Positions 7,715 through 14,656 of a stretch of 18,359 nt of DNA are shown piece by piece. Source of the DNA: Chloroflexota bacterium (GTDB lineage: Bacteria > Chloroflexota > Anaerolineae > Caldilineales > Caldilineaceae). Below the pieces are notes generated by a model. It worked only from the letters and a program-made list of their open reading frames with translations, ran no database searches and was not told the origin of the DNA. Numbering within the stretch: position 1 is the stretch's first letter; every line of letters begins with the position of its first letter. The stretch is taken from the NCBI GenBank assembly GCA_003451595.1, contig DMDA01000001.1:21527-39885 (forward strand), in the 5' to 3' direction. The translations under genes were made by a program, and so were the position numbers.

Positions 7715-8620
7715 TCACCCCAGGAGCACCAACACCACCGAGATCGTCACCATGCTGACCAGTGTGCTGACTAACACTGCAGCCGCCACCAAACGCGGCG
7801 CAGCAGCAAATTCGGTGGCGAGCACGGTGGCGACGACCGCCGTCGGCATCGACGCCTGCAAGATCATCACCTGTCGCTCGACGCCGCTGATCCCCAGCCA
7901 CTGGCAGAGCGCCACCGCCGCGAGCGGCGACACGCCCAGCCGGATTGCAAGCGTGCGCCACACCACAGTCTGTTCACGGTTGAAAGGCGTCACGCTCAGT
8001 TGAATCCCCAGCAACACCAACATCATCGGCACGGCAGCGCCAGCCAGCAGATCGACAGCGCGGTAGAGCGGGTCGGGCACGGGTACAGCCAGCCGATTCA
8101 GCGTGATGCCCAGGATCGTGGCGTAAAGCACCGGCGTGCGCAAGCTCTGCCCCAGCGCTTTGCCTACCGGCGCCGAACCCGACGAGGCGACGAAGACGCC
8201 CAGCGTGTTGGTAAGCAAGGCGCTGACGGCGTAATAGACGGTCGCCATCACCAGTCCAGCTTCGCCCAGGGCAAAGAGTGAAATCGGCAGCCCCATGTTG
8301 CCGTTATTGCTGACAGCGCTGGCAATGGTGAGCGCAGCACGGCGCGGGCGCGGCTGATCGCCGCCAGCCAGCCAGCCAGCCAGCCCGGTGATGACATAGA
8401 CGGCCAGCACCAGGAACAGAAACTGCTGCAGCACGGTCGTACTGATGTCCATCGTGTAGAGACTGCGAAAGACCAGCGAAGGCGACCCCAGGTTGAAGAT
8501 CACGCGCCCTAATGTGCGCCCATCCAGCGCAGTCAGGCGCGCCAGCACGTAGCCAGCGCCCGCCACGAGAAACACTGGCAGCACGGTGTTGACAAACACC
8601 TGCACAAGTTCGAAGAACAT
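7715..8620 (-). CDS. AEC (auxin efflux carrier) family transporter
   Basis: 301 residues with about ten hydrophobic helices in two inverted halves, as expected for the AEC/PF03547 family (usual length about 300-320). The family motif NNGNMGLP is at 105-112, in the helix-break region. The protein starts MFFELVQVFVNTVLPVF and the second half contains LAGAAVPMMLVLLGIQL, both typical. Bacterial members export or import small organic anions such as malate; the substrate here is unknown. ATG at 8620 lies 14 bp after the stop of a 129-residue unknown, making it the last gene of the LysM-HEAT-unknown-AEC cluster. A tetranucleotide repeat lies in its coding sequence at 8363-8385. Confidence 0.92.
   Translation of the reverse strand: MFFELVQVFVNTVLPVFLVAGAGYVLARLTALDGRTLGRVIFNLGSPSLVFRSLYTMDISTTVLQQFLFLVLAVYVITGLAGWLAGGDQPRPRRAALTIASAVSNNGNMGLPISLFALGEAGLVMATVYYAVSALLTNTLGVFVASSGSAPVGKALGQSLRTPVLYATILGITLNRLAVPVPDPLYRAVDLLAGAAVPMMLVLLGIQLSVTPFNREQTVVWRTLAIRLGVSPLAAVALCQWLGISGVERQVMILQASMPTAVVATVLATEFAAAPRLVAAAVLVSTLVSMVTISVVLVLLG
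8363..8385. repeat. Tetranucleotide repeat (GCCA)x5.75 inside the AEC gene
   Basis: Five full GCCA units at 8363-8382 plus GCC. On the coding strand it reads as TGGC units and encodes about residues 79-87 (Gly-Leu-Ala-Gly-Trp-Leu-Ala-Gly-Gly). Since the unit is not a multiple of three, gain or loss of one unit would shift the frame. Confidence 0.85.
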
Positions 8621-8634
8621 GTCACCCTGGATTT

Positions 8635-9024
8635 CTAGGCGGATGCGCCGATGGTGCGGTTGGAACGCGGCGGCGCAGCGGAAGGGTCGGCGTCAGCATC
8701 ATCTTCGCCGCCGACATTGTGAAAAACCTGATAATGTTGCAGCGTGGGTGCAAAAAACTCAACAACATATTCGTTGGGGATGCCCATTGGTTGCACAATC
8801 TCGTTGAGCAAGGCATGGATGAAGGCTGAACGTTGGGCGGGCGTCAACTGGCGCGAGGCGTCATCCCAGAGCAGGATGGTGCCATAGACGCCTTCCCCCG
8901 TGTAGTGCAGGTCGAGTTTGCCGATCGTCATTGGCGCGCCGTCAGGCGTGACCTGGTCAAGGTCGAAGAGCGCGTATTCCTCCGAGGAATGAGTGCGCAC
9001 CAGGCGCTTGAGTTTGAGATTCAC
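8635..9024 (-). CDS. Conserved-looking small protein of unknown function (129 aa)
   Basis: A soluble protein with no signal peptide or membrane helix. The first 100 residues look like a compact alpha/beta fold: a basic N-terminus (MNLKLKRLVR), beta strands with DLDQVTPDG and HYTGEGVYGTILLWDD, and a helix TPAQRSAFIHALLNEI. The C-terminal 30 residues are acidic and then Ser/Pro/Ala rich. I do not recognise a family. The start is GTG at 9024-9022, 9 bp after the stop of the HEAT-repeat gene, without a strong Shine-Dalgarno, consistent with translational coupling. The stop is 14 bp before the AEC transporter. Its position between a scaffold-like HEAT protein and a transporter suggests a partner role for one of them (inference). 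Confidence 0.75.
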   Translation of the reverse strand: MNLKLKRLVRTHSSEEYALFDLDQVTPDGAPMTIGKLDLHYTGEGVYGTILLWDDASRQLTPAQRSAFIHALLNEIVQPMGIPNEYVVEFFAPTLQHYQVFHNVGGEDDADADPSAAPPRSNRTIGASA

Positions 9025-9033
9025 GGCTGACGG

Positions 9034-10305
9034 CTATTCGTATTCACCCAGGTCGTCATCGTCTTCATCCGACCAATCGTCCCAAGGATCAAGGTCGTCG
9101 CCCTCTTCTTCTGCGTCAGCCTCTTCGAAGAGCGGATAAGCATCGGCAGTTTCGCCCGCGTAGAAGAGCATTTCTTCCAGCGCCAACTCAGCGGCTTCCG
9201 CCTCCTCGGTGTCGCTGGCCGCAATGCTGGTCAAGGCGCGGTGCGCAGGTTTGCCCCCCAGCCGCCCAAGCGCAAAGATGGCAGCTAGCCGTACTATCTG
9301 TTCATCGTCTTCCAACAAAGCGAGCAGGTCGGAAAGCGCCGATCTGGCTTCGAGTTCGCCGCAGGCGACTGCAGCCTCGGCGCGCATTGCTGGTGAAGGG
9401 TTGCCCAGTTCAGCGCGCGCCAGCCTGCGCCAACGGATGTCGGCGCTGCGCCCCATCGCCACGAGCGCCCCAAGCCGCAATTCCTCGTAGGGCGAATAGT
9501 AGGCGTCTTCGATAAACTGGCGCACTCCTATTTCGCCGGAGTAAGCGATGCTTTCCAACGCGCGGCGTTGGACAATGATCGGTTCGGCGGGGTCAGTCAA
9601 CACCGTGAGCAGCACTTCTTCGGCGCGCATCGCCAGTGCGGCGTCCAGCTCGTCCAGCTCACCTGCCAGCACGTAGTAGCCCAGGGCAGCAGCGGCGGCA
9701 GCGCGTACGGCGTCGTCTTCATCGCGCTGCAAACGTTGAATAATTGGCCCCAGCGCCTCTGGCGCAGGTTCGCTTTCCGCCAATGTCTCCAGCGCTATCT
9801 GGCGCAGGTCGGCTTCGGGGTCATCCAGAATGGCTGCCAGAAAACGATCCAGATCGACATCCAGATAGGCGTCAGCGCCAGCCAGCAAGACCTCCAGGAC
9901 GCGACGGCGACTCTCGACGGCAAGCCCTGGCCACAGCCGACGCACGACATCGACCCCGTTGCGCGTCAGATCGGAGAGTGCAAAGTATTCATTGTGGGGC
10001 ACTGTCTCTGGTGCGGTGGCAAGTCGCTCCAGCAGGGTTTCAGGCGACCAGGTTGGGCGATGGTCGGCGCCGGTTGCATCATCCTCTAGCGCCGCCTCAT
10101 CGAGATCCGCCAGACGGCGCGTGTAAAAGTCACGCCGGTGGCTGGCCGCCGAAGTGGTGAAGATGCTGGTGCTCTCTTCCTCGTCTTCGTTATCTTCGCG
10201 CCACGCGTCAAAATAGGCTTCGTCATCGACCTCGTCTGAACCCAGCTCCGGATCGAAGCCGTCTTCGAAGTCATCGTAGTCAACTGAACGTTTTTTGGCT
10301 GTCAT
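9034..10305 (-). CDS. Acidic HEAT-repeat protein
   Basis: 423 residues. A very acidic N-terminal tail (about 1-45) is followed by a helical region. A HEAT/PBS-lyase-like repeat block runs from about 150 to 375, with repeats recognisable in DLRQIALETLAE, DAVRAAAAAALGYY, ELRLGALVAMGRS, AMRAEAAVACGEL and IVRLAAIFALGRLG. A second highly acidic tail (Asp/Glu/Trp rich) closes the protein. Such repeat proteins are docking platforms; no catalytic domain is visible and it is probably cytoplasmic. ATG at 10305 is preferred over an in-frame GTG at 10314 because GTGAGTG lies upstream of the ATG. It lies 37 bp after the LysM gene and 9 bp before the 129-residue unknown. Charged tails of both signs of extreme acidity suggest binding to a basic partner or nucleic-acid mimicry, which is speculation. 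Confidence 0.85.
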   Translation of the reverse strand: MTAKKRSVDYDDFEDGFDPELGSDEVDDEAYFDAWREDNEDEEESTSIFTTSAASHRRDFYTRRLADLDEAALEDDATGADHRPTWSPETLLERLATAPETVPHNEYFALSDLTRNGVDVVRRLWPGLAVESRRRVLEVLLAGADAYLDVDLDRFLAAILDDPEADLRQIALETLAESEPAPEALGPIIQRLQRDEDDAVRAAAAAALGYYVLAGELDELDAALAMRAEEVLLTVLTDPAEPIIVQRRALESIAYSGEIGVRQFIEDAYYSPYEELRLGALVAMGRSADIRWRRLARAELGNPSPAMRAEAAVACGELEARSALSDLLALLEDDEQIVRLAAIFALGRLGGKPAHRALTSIAASDTEEAEAAELALEEMLFYAGETADAYPLFEEADAEEEGDDLDPWDDWSDEDDDDLGEYE

Positions 10306-10342
10306 ACTATTCACTCACATTCAGCGCTGCACCGGCGCTTCC

Positions 10343-12076
10343 TCACTGCCAGACAAAGCCCCACGTTGGGCTGGGTGGACTGACGGGATTCAGTGTATCA
10401 CCAGCCGCTTTTTCTGCAACATCCACATACCAACGCCACTGCCGACCATACTCCAGAGGCGCCAGACCACACAGGCTGTCATCAAGCTGCCAAAGCGTGA
10501 CGTTCGCAAGCCGTGGCTGCGCCAGCACCCACACTACCTGTTCGGCGCCACTGGCGTCGCGACCATTGACGTAACCGAGATGCACCACATAGACATCGGT
10601 GGGCTGAATGAACGGGACGGGATTCCAAACCAGTTGTTGCGCTGAGCCGCACTGAACGGCGACGCCATTTTCCGGTGCGCGCAAGGTGGGTGCGTCCAGC
10701 CGCACCGTACTGGCGGCAGCGGTGGCGGCAGCGGTGGCGGCGGTGGCGGCGGTGGCGGCGACAGTCGCAGTGGCGGTCGCCGGTGCACTGGTCGGCGTCG
10801 GCGTTGCGACCGCCGTGCCAGGGATGAGCAACTCCTGACCTGGGCGCAATGTGCGCGCATCGGCCAGGGTCATGCCATTGGCGTCCAGGATACGCTGAAC
10901 ATTGACCCCGTAGCGCAGCCCGATCGCCATCAATGTATCGCCTGCGCGCACTGTGTACGTGAAGCCTTCCGGCGCCAGGGTAGGCGTTGGTGTGGCGGTG
11001 GCGGCTGGCGCGTTCGGATCGGGGATGATAATTTCGTCACCCGGTTGAATTGTGTACACGTCATCTTCGGTCAGGCCGTTGGCTGCCAACAACGCCTCCA
11101 ACGAAATGTCATTGCTCAGCGCCAGTTCGAAGAGGGTGTCGCCGGGGCGGATGCGGTATAGATTAGGCGTGGCGGTGGGCGTCAGCTCAACGGGCGTCGG
11201 CGTCGGCAACGTCAGCGCAACGCTCGCCACGTTCGTCGGCGGCGCCGTGGCCGTGATGGCGCTGGCGGCGACAATCTGCCCGCTTAGCGGGATGGCAAGC
11301 GTCGCAGTCCCAACCGGTGCGCTAGTGGCGAGTGTAGTCGCCGTAGCAGCGGCCGTTGCGGTGGCGGTGGGCAGCAACGTCGGCGTTGGCGGTGCTGCGG
11401 TGGGCGAAGGCAACGGCGTTGGCGAGGGTAACGGCGTCGCTGTCGGCATGGCAGCGACGTTGGTGGGCTGGATGTTCGTCGATGCGGCGCCAGTGGCCGG
11501 CTCCTCACTGACTGGCTCCCCACCAGCCGGCTCCCCGCCGGTCGATTCCTCACTAGCCGATGTTTCAGCATTGGCAGCGACTTGCGCGGGTGTGGGCGCG
11601 GCCTGACTTACCAGTTCATCCGCATCGGCGTTCGCAACGGGGATGGTCGTGATCGTAATGTCGGGTTGCAGACGCGCCCCCAGGCTATCGACCAATGCCA
11701 CCGCGCGCGCAATCTGACGCTGTGTCCAACCTGCAGGGCTATCGCCGCCAAGCTGTGTCAGCAAGACAGCCGCAAACAGCAGGATCAATAGCAGCGGTGC
11801 ACCCCAGGTGAGCAGACGCGGAGGGGCCGCCTGCAACTCGCGCCCACAGTGAGGACAGACCACCAGCGCCGCTGAGGCGCGACCACCGCAGCGCCGGCAC
11901 CGAATCTGTTTTTTGTATGACGGCAACGTTTCGCCACATGCCGGGCAAAGCGAGGCGTTGATGCTGACCGGAGTATGGCAATTGGGGCAAGGACGCGTTG
12001 TCGTCAGGTGCAGGTCGCCGGTCTGGGGGCTGCCGACCGGCACGCGTGGCTCTAGCGGCGATGATGATTGTGTCAT
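10343..12076 (-). CDS. Zinc-ribbon, transmembrane, double-LysM protein
   Basis: 577 residues. Two N-terminal zinc ribbons have CxxC pairs C30/C33 with C44/C47, and C60/C63 with C74/C77. A single transmembrane helix follows at about 89-108. A long Thr/Pro/Ala/Ser-rich linker (about 170-305) leads to LysM domain 1 at 306-352 (RIRPGDTL) and LysM domain 2 at 372-419 (YTVRAGDTL). After an Ala/Thr repeat comes a C-terminal beta-type domain of about 120 residues with two Cys (near CGSAQQLVWNPV and SLCGLAPL). LysM binds peptidoglycan or chitin-like glycans, so the protein would span from a cytoplasmic metal-binding part to the wall. ATG at 12076 is preferred (AGTGAG upstream); a longer start at 12139 adds a repeat-like leader. 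A candidate promoter, hairpin and direct repeats lie upstream. Confidence 0.88.
   Translation of the reverse strand: MTQSSSPLEPRVPVGSPQTGDLHLTTTRPCPNCHTPVSINASLCPACGETLPSYKKQIRCRRCGGRASAALVVCPHCGRELQAAPPRLLTWGAPLLLILLFAAVLLTQLGGDSPAGWTQRQIARAVALVDSLGARLQPDITITTIPVANADADELVSQAAPTPAQVAANAETSASEESTGGEPAGGEPVSEEPATGAASTNIQPTNVAAMPTATPLPSPTPLPSPTAAPPTPTLLPTATATAAATATTLATSAPVGTATLAIPLSGQIVAASAITATAPPTNVASVALTLPTPTPVELTPTATPNLYRIRPGDTLFELALSNDISLEALLAANGLTEDDVYTIQPGDEIIIPDPNAPAATATPTPTLAPEGFTYTVRAGDTLMAIGLRYGVNVQRILDANGMTLADARTLRPGQELLIPGTAVATPTPTSAPATATATVAATAATAATAAATAAASTVRLDAPTLRAPENGVAVQCGSAQQLVWNPVPFIQPTDVYVVHLGYVNGRDASGAEQVVWVLAQPRLANVTLWQLDDSLCGLAPLEYGRQWRWYVDVAEKAAGDTLNPVSPPSPTWGFVWQ
10711..10780. 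repeat. GC-rich microsatellite encoding an Ala/Thr linker
   Basis: Imperfect repeats of GGCGGT/GGCAGC units. On the coding strand they give alternating runs of Ala and Thr between the second LysM domain and the C-terminal domain of the LysM protein. The unit lengths are multiples of three, so slippage would change linker length without shifting frame. Confidence 0.7.
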
Positions 12077-12107
12077 AAGGCTCACTTCAGTTTTGCCAAT
12101 CGGTGCG

Positions 12108-12136
12108 GGATAGCCAGAAAAAGCAGGATAGCCAGA
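12108..12136. repeat. Two 11-bp direct repeats upstream of the LysM gene
   Basis: GGATAGCCAGA occurs at 12108-12118 and 12126-12136, an 18-bp period. They lie 32 to 60 bp before the LysM start, between it and the candidate promoter. They could be a tandem operator or part of a structured leader; they also create the spurious N-terminal extension of the LysM reading frame. Confidence 0.6.
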
Positions 12137-12142
12137 CAAATA

Positions 12143-12186
12143 GTGCGGGCGCTATGTCCAGCAATGACCGGATGGGGCGCCCGCAC
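12143..12186 (-). promoter_or_regulatory. GC-rich stem-loop in the LysM leader
   Basis: GTGCGGGCGC (12143-12152) and GCGCCCGCAC (12177-12186) form a perfect 10-bp stem around a 24-nt loop. It falls between the candidate promoter and the LysM start. It is also 124 bp after the rseP stop, so it may act as a terminator or attenuator; no T-run follows on the minus strand. Confidence 0.5.
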
Positions 12187-12193
12187 CTGGATA

Positions 12194-12223
12194 AACTTAC
12201 CGCGCATCGTCGTGGTCTGTCAA
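12194..12223 (-). promoter_or_regulatory. Candidate promoter for the LysM-HEAT-unknown-AEC cluster
   Basis: On the minus strand a perfect TTGACA (12223-12218) is followed after 18 bp by TAAGTT (12199-12194). The -35 is consensus but the -10 matches only three of six positions. It would give a leader of about 110 nt holding a hairpin and two direct repeats. Confidence 0.35.
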
Positions 12224-12309
12224 CCGCCACTGCCTGGTGAGACGCACTTCGTGCGCACGGATGGCTGTCATGCGCATCGATGCACCACTCATGCCGGACA
12301 AACTTCTGG

Positions 12310-13662
12310 TTATTGTCCAGTCAATCTGGCCCAGTCAATAACCTGGGGCGCCGAACTGAGATCGCGCACAGTGATGAGCAGCATCAAGCCCAGCAGCAGC
12401 ATGAAACCGATCATGTGGATCATGCCTTCACGCTCTGGGCTAACGCGCTGACCGCGGATTGTTTCGATCAAGATAAAGAGCAGGCGCCCGCCATCCAGTG
12501 CTGGCAAAGGCAGCAGGTTCATGATCGCTAACGATGCGCTCAGCACGGCTGATAGATAGAGAATCGGGAATAGAATGCCGCCGCTCAACGAAGCCGACAT
12601 GGCGCCGCCCACCATCTGGGCAATGCCGATTGGCCCGCTAAGTTGCGCCTCGTCCGGTGAGACCTGACCCTGGAGGAGCAGCACCGGCAGGCTCAGCACC
12701 GTCAAGGCGTAGTCGCCGGTGCTGGTGACGCCGTACCAAAGTGCAGGCGCCAGGCTCATGTTCGCCATGCGGTTGATCGAACCGATGTTCACACCGAGCG
12801 CACCTTGCCCTGGCGGCGGTTCTGCGCGCGGCGTCGCCACGATCGACGTCAATTCACCATTGCGCAATACGGTCATCGTGAGTGGCTGGCCGCGCCGCTC
12901 GTCCACCAGCATGTTGAGCGTCGTTTCCGGCGTGACGACGACGCCATCGACTGCATAGACAATATCGCCCGGCGCCAGACCAGCGAGTTGCGCCGGGCTG
13001 CCTTCGGCGACGCCCTGCACCTGCGTCATCAGCGCTGGCGTGATCGTGCTAGAGTCAAGCGCGGCACTGACCGCAGCCGCGTCGGCGCTGGGCAGTGTGA
13101 TCAGTGCACCATCCCGAATAATCGTCAGACCAGGGGTGCTGTTTGGCGCGGGTTCCGCTGGCATGGTGAGGCTGGCATCGGCGACCACCGGCACTTGCCA
13201 CAAGGCGCCGTCCACCGCCAGCAAGATGTCGCCTGCTTGCAGACCGAGCGACGCAGCAGCCGGGCTGACTGTCGCAAAGAGTGGCGAACCGGCTGAGGCG
13301 GGCGTCCCCAACATCGCAGTGGCGGCAAAGAAGATGACCGCCAGGATGAAGTTCATCAGCGGTCCGGCGATCAGCGTCGCCGCGCGACCGGCGCGACTGG
13401 CCGCGTTGAAGGAGCCTGGCGACATGTCGCTGGCATCTTCGCCCTTCATACGCGCAAAACCGCCCAGGGGCAGCCAATTCAGCGTGAAGTCGGTGCCGTC
13501 GTAGCGGAAGAGTTTGGCCGCACGCGGTGGGTAGCCAAGACCAAATTCCTCGACAACAATACCGTTGCGGCGCGCCACCCAATAATGGCCCAACTCGTGA
13601 AAGAAGACGAGCACGCCCAACACCAGCACAAACGAAATCGCATTCAAGAGAAAGTCGAACAT
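12310..13662 (-). CDS. rseP: Site-2 protease, RseP/M50 family zinc metalloprotease with PDZ domains
   Basis: 450 residues. The first helix carries the zinc-binding HELGH at 22-26 (His22, Glu23, His26), followed by VARRNGI. The C-terminal helix pair carries the third ligand in LPALDGG (Asp390). Between them are a second hydrophobic helix (AGPLMNFILAVIFF) and two PDZ-like regions, the second clear at GSPAQLAGLAPGDIVYAVDG. This enzyme cuts membrane-embedded proteins, for example anti-sigma factors or signal-peptide remnants. ATG at 13662 is chosen because the HELGH helix begins directly after it and GAGGATGG lies about 9 bp upstream. The frame stays open to 13845 but that part overlaps the ipk 3' end and is not family-like. 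A TATAAT box at 13719-13714 suggests its own promoter. It is 85 bp downstream of ipk. Confidence 0.95.
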   Translation of the reverse strand: MFDFLLNAISFVLVLGVLVFFHELGHYWVARRNGIVVEEFGLGYPPRAAKLFRYDGTDFTLNWLPLGGFARMKGEDASDMSPGSFNAASRAGRAATLIAGPLMNFILAVIFFAATAMLGTPASAGSPLFATVSPAAASLGLQAGDILLAVDGALWQVPVVADASLTMPAEPAPNSTPGLTIIRDGALITLPSADAAAVSAALDSSTITPALMTQVQGVAEGSPAQLAGLAPGDIVYAVDGVVVTPETTLNMLVDERRGQPLTMTVLRNGELTSIVATPRAEPPPGQGALGVNIGSINRMANMSLAPALWYGVTSTGDYALTVLSLPVLLLQGQVSPDEAQLSGPIGIAQMVGGAMSASLSGGILFPILYLSAVLSASLAIMNLLPLPALDGGRLLFILIETIRGQRVSPEREGMIHMIGFMLLLGLMLLITVRDLSSAPQVIDWARLTGQ

Positions 13663-13713
13663 GTGTTTCCATCCTCTGGCCGCCGCCACCATGCTGCGAC
13701 CAATTGAAGCCCC

Positions 13714-13719
13714 ATTATA
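13714..13719 (-). promoter_or_regulatory. Consensus -10 box upstream of rseP
   Basis: TATAAT on the minus strand, 51 bp before the rseP ATG, in the short gap after ipk. No good -35 hexamer is present at 16-18 bp (best is TTTCGG or TTCGGG, inside the 15-bp tandem repeat), so it would be a -10-driven or activator-dependent promoter. Confidence 0.45.
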
Positions 13720-13732
13720 GCCGCAGCCCGAT

Positions 13733-13762
13733 TCAGCCCGAAACTGCTCAGCCCGAAACTGC
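13733..13762. repeat. Exact 15-bp tandem duplication over the ipk stop codon
   Basis: TCAGCCCGAAACTGC at 13733-13747 is repeated exactly at 13748-13762; a degenerate partial third copy (CAGCCCGA) follows toward 13724. On the coding strand each copy ends in TGA, so the gene has two in-frame stops 15 bp apart. Confidence 0.85.
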
Positions 13763-14575
13763 GCTCGGGATAGCCTGCGCAACGATACGCGTGCCGACCG
13801 GCGCGCCAGCCAGCGCCGCCTGCACATGGCCCGCCTCCAGCCCACTGCACACGATAATTTCCAGCCCTGGCTGTCGTTCCACCATCGCCAGCGATTGCTG
13901 GACTTTGGCGCGCATCCCCCCCGTTACATCGACGCCGTGGCTGCTCCCCAATCCCTCGACAACAGCGGAGAGCGTCGCCGGCGTGATGACTGTGATGGGT
14001 TGGGCATTGGGGTCAAGCTGTGGATCGGCAGTGAAGATGCCATCCACCTCTCCGGCCAGCACGATGCGCGTTGGCGTCAACGCATCCACCAGCCCCTCGA
14101 AAATCTCTTCCGTGCTGACGATCGTGCCGCCGCGCACGGCGTCGAGCGCCACATCGCCAAAGACGACCGGCGTCAGCCCGCGCGCCAATGCCGCCGTCAC
14201 CGTTGCTTCCATCCCCTGCACTACGCGGCCATCTGCGCAGCGGAGTAGGGCGCCCGGCTGGATGCTCCAGGCGGGGATGCCCGCACGCAACAGCGCAGCG
14301 GTTACGAGTCGATTGAGTCGCGCCGCAGCATCGCCGACGGCGGCGTAGCCATACCAGCCAGCCGCATCGTACACACCGTCACGTGTGCCGTATCGGCGTC
14401 CGTAGACATGCCCGAAGCTGCCCGAGCCATGCCCAATGACAAGCTGCAACGCTGGATCAGCCTGCTGCGCCGCCGCAATCTCCTGCGCCAGCCGCTCGAT
14501 GACAGCCAGGCGCGGCGTCTCCGCTGCGCGCTTATCGGTGATGAGTGAGCCGCCCAATTTCAAGAAGACAAGCAT
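13748..14575 (-). CDS. Isopentenyl phosphate kinase
   Basis: 275 residues of the amino-acid kinase fold. It phosphorylates isopentenyl phosphate to isopentenyl diphosphate with ATP, the last step of the alternative (archaeal-type) mevalonate route. Diagnostic features are KLGGSLITDK at 6-15, HGSGSFGH at 49-56 with His56 in the place of the catalytic His that marks this family, the VFGDVALD segment and GEVDGIFTADP near 190-200, and DVTGGMRAKV. A characterised homologue exists in Roseiflexus castenholzii, so presence in Chloroflexota is expected. ATG at 14575 gives the usual family start (MLVFLKLGG). An AGGAG lies at 14594-14590, 14 nt upstream, inside a 14-bp tandem repeat. A GTG at 14590 overlaps that site and is less likely. 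It is 81 bp downstream of selA; both may share a transcript. Confidence 0.93.
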   Translation of the reverse strand: MLVFLKLGGSLITDKRAAETPRLAVIERLAQEIAAAQQADPALQLVIGHGSGSFGHVYGRRYGTRDGVYDAAGWYGYAAVGDAAARLNRLVTAALLRAGIPAWSIQPGALLRCADGRVVQGMEATVTAALARGLTPVVFGDVALDAVRGGTIVSTEEIFEGLVDALTPTRIVLAGEVDGIFTADPQLDPNAQPITVITPATLSAVVEGLGSSHGVDVTGGMRAKVQQSLAMVERQPGLEIIVCSGLEAGHVQAALAGAPVGTRIVAQAIPSAVSG

Positions 14576-14586
14576 TTGGTTTCGTT

Positions 14587-14628
14587 GCACTCCTACAGTC
14601 GCACCCGTACAGTCGCACCCATACAGTC
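14587..14628. repeat. Three 14-bp tandem repeats carrying the ipk Shine-Dalgarno
   Basis: On the minus strand the units are GACTGTATGGGTGC (14628-14615), GACTGTACGGGTGC (14614-14601) and GACTGTAGGAGTGC (14600-14587). They differ only at positions 8 and 10. The variant in the last unit creates AGGAG, the only plausible ribosome-binding site for ipk. The array fills most of the gap between selA and ipk. Confidence 0.85.
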
Positions 14629-14656
14629 AGTCACACACCTATGACCCACCATCTCC

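Noticed and set aside
13527..14348. 273-codon plus-strand frame across rseP and ipk
   Set aside because: It crosses two well-supported genes and a promoter region and has Ser/Thr/Pro-rich shadow composition.
14576..14590. GTG at 14590 as the ipk start
   Set aside because: It overlaps the AGGAG site and adds five residues before the family-typical MLVFLKLGG start.
14587..14628. CRISPR array
   Set aside because: Units are 14 bp and directly adjacent, without spacers, and no cas genes are present.
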